A DNA stretch of 8,977 bases from JBAZDC01 sp041654595 (GTDB taxonomy: Bacteria; Pseudomonadota; Gammaproteobacteria; Burkholderiales; Burkholderiaceae_B). Both the position numbers and the translations under genes were made by a program. This document shows positions 7,694 to 8,977 of this stretch, one piece after another. Each line of letters begins with the position of its first letter. The stretch's first letter is position 1. The DNA lies in assembly GCA_964551305.1 (NCBI GenBank), contig CAZKBT010000090.1:1-8977 (forward strand), read 5' to 3'. Below the pieces are notes generated by a model. That model made no database searches, was not told the DNA's origin, and was given only the letters and a program-made list of their open reading frames with translations.

Positions 7694-8422
7694 ATGGCAC
7701 GCTTGCCACGTCTTTACGCACCCGATACCCCTCAACTCGTCCAAACCCGCTTTGTCCAACCCCTGGCATCGCCCAGCGAAGCCACGCCCGGCGATACGCT
7801 GGATCTGCTGCGCGGCTGGCTGGACCGCGACGCCTGCCTGCACCGCGTCGCGCTGCATGGCTGGCTGTTGCTCAACGACCGCATCTGCTTGCTGGCCACG
7901 CCCTCCGAGGCCAAGGGCCTGCCCCGGCTGATGCAATCGCTGGGGCGGCGCATGGCCTTGCTCCTGCGCCAGGGCAGCGTGTTCGCGGGCCGCTACCGAA
8001 GCGCGCTGGTACAGCCCGGGGTCTGGATGATCCCGGCGCTGGTGTGGCTGGAATCGCTGCCGGCGCAATTGCGCTACGTCGACCGGCCGGAAGCCTGGCC
8101 CTGGTCGTCCGCTTCATGGCACGTCGGCGCCACGCTGGACAAGCTGGCCGCCCAAAGCGATCATCCCGACTACTGGGCGTGCGGCAATACGCCTTTCGCC
8201 CGCCAATCCCATTGGCGCCTTCAGCTCAGCCAAGGACTGTCCCAAAACCGCGCACGGCACATCGCACAATCGCTGCACGGCCAATGGGTATTGGGCGAAC
8301 CGGATTTCCTCCAGCGCCTTGCGCCGATCGCCAACCGCCGGCTGACGCCCGATAAGCGCGGCCGGCCGCGCAAATCCTCCTCGACGGCGGATCACGCCGA
8401 TTCCGGACCGCGCGACGCGTAA
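7694..8422 (+). CDS. RAYT/IS200-like (Y1_Tnp) protein with degenerate HUH site
   Basis: A 242-residue protein that follows the layout of REP-associated tyrosine transposases (COG1943-like). Seen: the opening MARLPRLYAPDTP; the block LMQSLGRRMALLL (79-91) and FAGRYRSALVQ (97-107), matching the family's LMQSLGRRY...WEGRFRSSLV; RPEAWPWSS (131-139), matching PxDYPWSS; and a C-terminal KRGRPRK (221-227). Known: these enzymes cut single-stranded DNA with a His-hydrophobic-His pair (usually PNHVHLL) and a tyrosine. Here that stretch reads NDRICLL (61-67), so both histidines are replaced, by Arg63 and Cys65. LGRRY has become LGRRM; Tyr101 remains, but I cannot say it is catalytic. Inferred: inactive as a transposase, either a relic or a domesticated DNA/RNA-binding protein. 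The full length, clean frame and strong ribosome site favour a maintained gene. No flanking IS ends were seen. It lies 56 nt after the permease gene and is the last gene before gltB. Confidence 0.85.
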   Translation: MARLPRLYAPDTPQLVQTRFVQPLASPSEATPGDTLDLLRGWLDRDACLHRVALHGWLLLNDRICLLATPSEAKGLPRLMQSLGRRMALLLRQGSVFAGRYRSALVQPGVWMIPALVWLESLPAQLRYVDRPEAWPWSSASWHVGATLDKLAAQSDHPDYWACGNTPFARQSHWRLQLSQGLSQNRARHIAQSLHGQWVLGEPDFLQRLAPIANRRLTPDKRGRPRKSSSTADHADSGPRDA

Positions 8423-8545
8423 TCATCCCGACGCCCTTGCCGGCACACTCCGGATCATCCCGCGCAAAACACCGACACCGGCGCATGCCCGTTCGGAAAA
8501 TTGTTACTATTTGATTCTGCAGCATGAAACATCCGCCTCCCTAAA

Positions 8546-8574
8546 ATGGTGCATATGATCGCTCGATGCACCAT
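8546..8574. promoter_or_regulatory. Perfect 9-bp inverted repeat, candidate operator upstream of gltB
   Basis: ATGGTGCAT (8546-8554) and ATGCACCAT (8566-8574), perfect, with an 11-nt spacer. A further GTGCATAT lies at 8600-8607, 50 bp from the first. The arms contain TGGTGCA and TGCACCA, the half-sites of the known NtrC site TGCACYN5TGGTGCA, but face the opposite way. Read as normal 17-bp NtrC sites, 8537-8553 and 8567-8583 would each have one perfect and one poor half and be centred 30 bp apart, about three helical turns. The symmetry is seen; an NtrC assignment is a guess prompted by the nitrogen-assimilation gene downstream. Confidence 0.5.
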
Positions 8575-8711
8575 GACGGGACAATCCCGCGCCATGAATG
8601 TGCATATCTTCGAGCGCCTTCTCTGCCTTTCCCCGAAATCCAGATCGTTTTTAATTATTAGGGACAGATTCAATACCAAATCCGTATAGCCATTGATATC
8701 AAAGGACAAAT

Positions 8712-8734
8712 ATGAGGGACCGACCCTTATTTTT
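8712..8734 (+). terminator. Terminator-like hairpin with T run in the gltB leader
   Basis: ATGAGGG (8712-8718) pairs with CCCTTAT (8724-8730) around an ACCGA loop: seven pairs including one G-U and three G-C. Five T follow directly (8730-8734, the first being the last stem base), then ATTCTT. The shape is that of a weak intrinsic terminator, but it lies between the likely promoter and gltB and its 5' arm contains the start codon of the short leader ORF. This fits an attenuator better than an end-of-operon terminator. Stability was not computed. Confidence 0.35.
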
Positions 8735-8747
8735 ATTCTTGCGATGA
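8712..8747 (+). CDS. Candidate 11-residue leader peptide upstream of gltB
   Basis: ATG at 8712, stop TGA at 8745-8747, product MRDRPLFLFLR. AAAGGA at 8701-8706 lies 5 nt before the ATG, a better ribosome site than several full genes here possess. The stop overlaps the ATG (8744) of a second small frame of 41 codons that ends at 8869, inside gltB, in an ATGA arrangement. The Leu/Phe-rich end and the overlapping hairpin make an attenuation or translation-coupling leader conceivable. It may equally be a chance ORF: it is very short and has no homologue I can name. Confidence 0.3.
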   Translation: MRDRPLFLFLR

Positions 8748-8819
8748 TAAAAACAGAGGCGTATCTTTGGATTCTTGCACCGCAACATTCCTTGTTTCAT
8801 CACTGCAGGAACGTACGCC

Positions 8820-8977
8820 ATGTCCTATCACACCCCCAGCCGGCAAGGCCTTTATTCGCCGAGCAATGAACACGACGCCTGTGGCGTGGGCTTCGTCGCC
8901 CACATCAAGGGCAAGAGAAGCCACGCCATCATCCAGCAGGGATTGAAAATCCTGGAGAACCTGGACCACCGCGGCGC
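8820..8977 (+). CDS. gltB: Glutamate synthase large (alpha) subunit, N-terminus only
   Basis: The first 52 codons of GltB, cut by the right edge. The enzyme, with GltD, makes two glutamates from glutamine and 2-oxoglutarate using NADPH, in the cytoplasm. Seen: SNEHDACGVGFVAHIKG (15-31) and ILENLDHRG (43-51), typical of the start of the class II glutaminase (Ntn) domain. Known: the precursor is cut so that the catalytic Cys becomes residue 1. That is Cys21 here, leaving a 20-residue propeptide, shorter than the E. coli one. Start: ATG 8820 with AGGA at 8807-8810, 9 nt upstream; no better in-frame ATG precedes it. gltD is expected downstream, outside the window. Confidence 0.96.
   Translation, partial: MSYHTPSRQGLYSPSNEHDACGVGFVAHIKGKRSHAIIQQGLKILENLDHRG

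Larger units (their letters stand above)
8423..8819 (+). other. Upstream control region of gltB
   Basis: 397 nt with no convincing longer gene. From about 8500 it is much richer in A and T than the surrounding coding DNA, as expected for a promoter region. It contains a 9-bp inverted repeat (8546-8574), a small hairpin CGGGA-CAA-TCCCG (8577-8589), GTGCATAT as a direct repeat (8550-8557 and 8600-8607), a perfect palindrome TTGATATCAA (8693-8702), a short leader ORF with a good ribosome site (8712-8747) and a hairpin with a T run (8712-8734). A weak sigma-70 pair is GGGACA (8661-8666) with TATAGC (8685-8690), 18 nt apart. I saw no clear sigma-54 -24/-12 element and no clear terminator after the RAYT-like gene. 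Confidence 0.6.

Noticed and set aside
8579..8592. GG-N10-GC, possible sigma-54 -24/-12 core
   Set aside because: Only the GG and GC match; the TGGCAC and TTGC surroundings are absent and the site overlaps the inverted-repeat area.
8455..8709. 84-codon minus-strand frame in the gltB upstream region
   Set aside because: It starts with TTG, has no ribosome site, and runs against the presumed promoter region; no recognisable domain.
8733..8969. 78-codon minus-strand frame over the start of gltB
   Set aside because: It is antisense to the clearly recognisable GltB N-terminus.

Overview
The window looks like a GC-rich betaproteobacterial chromosome, most likely Burkholderiales of the Bordetella/Achromobacter type. 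This rests on the very high GC, the form of the GltB N-terminus, the Pgi sequence and a Gly-rich autotransporter family common in that group. The genus is inferred, not proven.

Layout. Positions 1-4823 (minus strand) hold the first ~1607 codons of one very large surface protein, a repeat-built autotransporter passenger that runs off the left edge. I read this frame codon by codon from the start to position 3 and found no stop. Because the gene is truncated by the window, the many shorter open frames seen over it on both strands are shadows. Positions 4824-5137 are a divergent, locally AT-rich intergenic region with short repeats. On the plus strand follow pgi (glucose-6-phosphate isomerase, to 6715), an EamA/DMT-family ten-helix permease (6759-7637) and a RAYT/IS200-like protein that has lost its HUH histidines (7694-8422). 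These three are closely spaced and could be cotranscribed. Positions 8423-8819 are a 397-nt control region ahead of gltB (8820 onward, cut by the right edge), the large subunit of glutamate synthase.

How the parts relate. Pgi and GltB are core enzymes of sugar phosphate interconversion and nitrogen assimilation. The permease and the transposase-like protein are accessory proteins with no assigned partner. The autotransporter is an accessory surface or adhesin-type protein transcribed away from pgi.

Most interesting points: (1) an in-frame run of ten G in the autotransporter gene, where a one-base slip either way runs into a stop, so phase variation is plausible; (2) fifteen QS[IV]GG repeat cores about 60 residues apart; (3) the catalytically degenerate transposase-like gene just upstream of gltB; (4) a perfect 9-bp inverted repeat, whose arms resemble NtrC half-sites, plus a short leader ORF whose start lies in a hairpin followed by a T run, all in the gltB leader. 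No CRISPR array, rRNA, tRNA or complete insertion sequence was seen.
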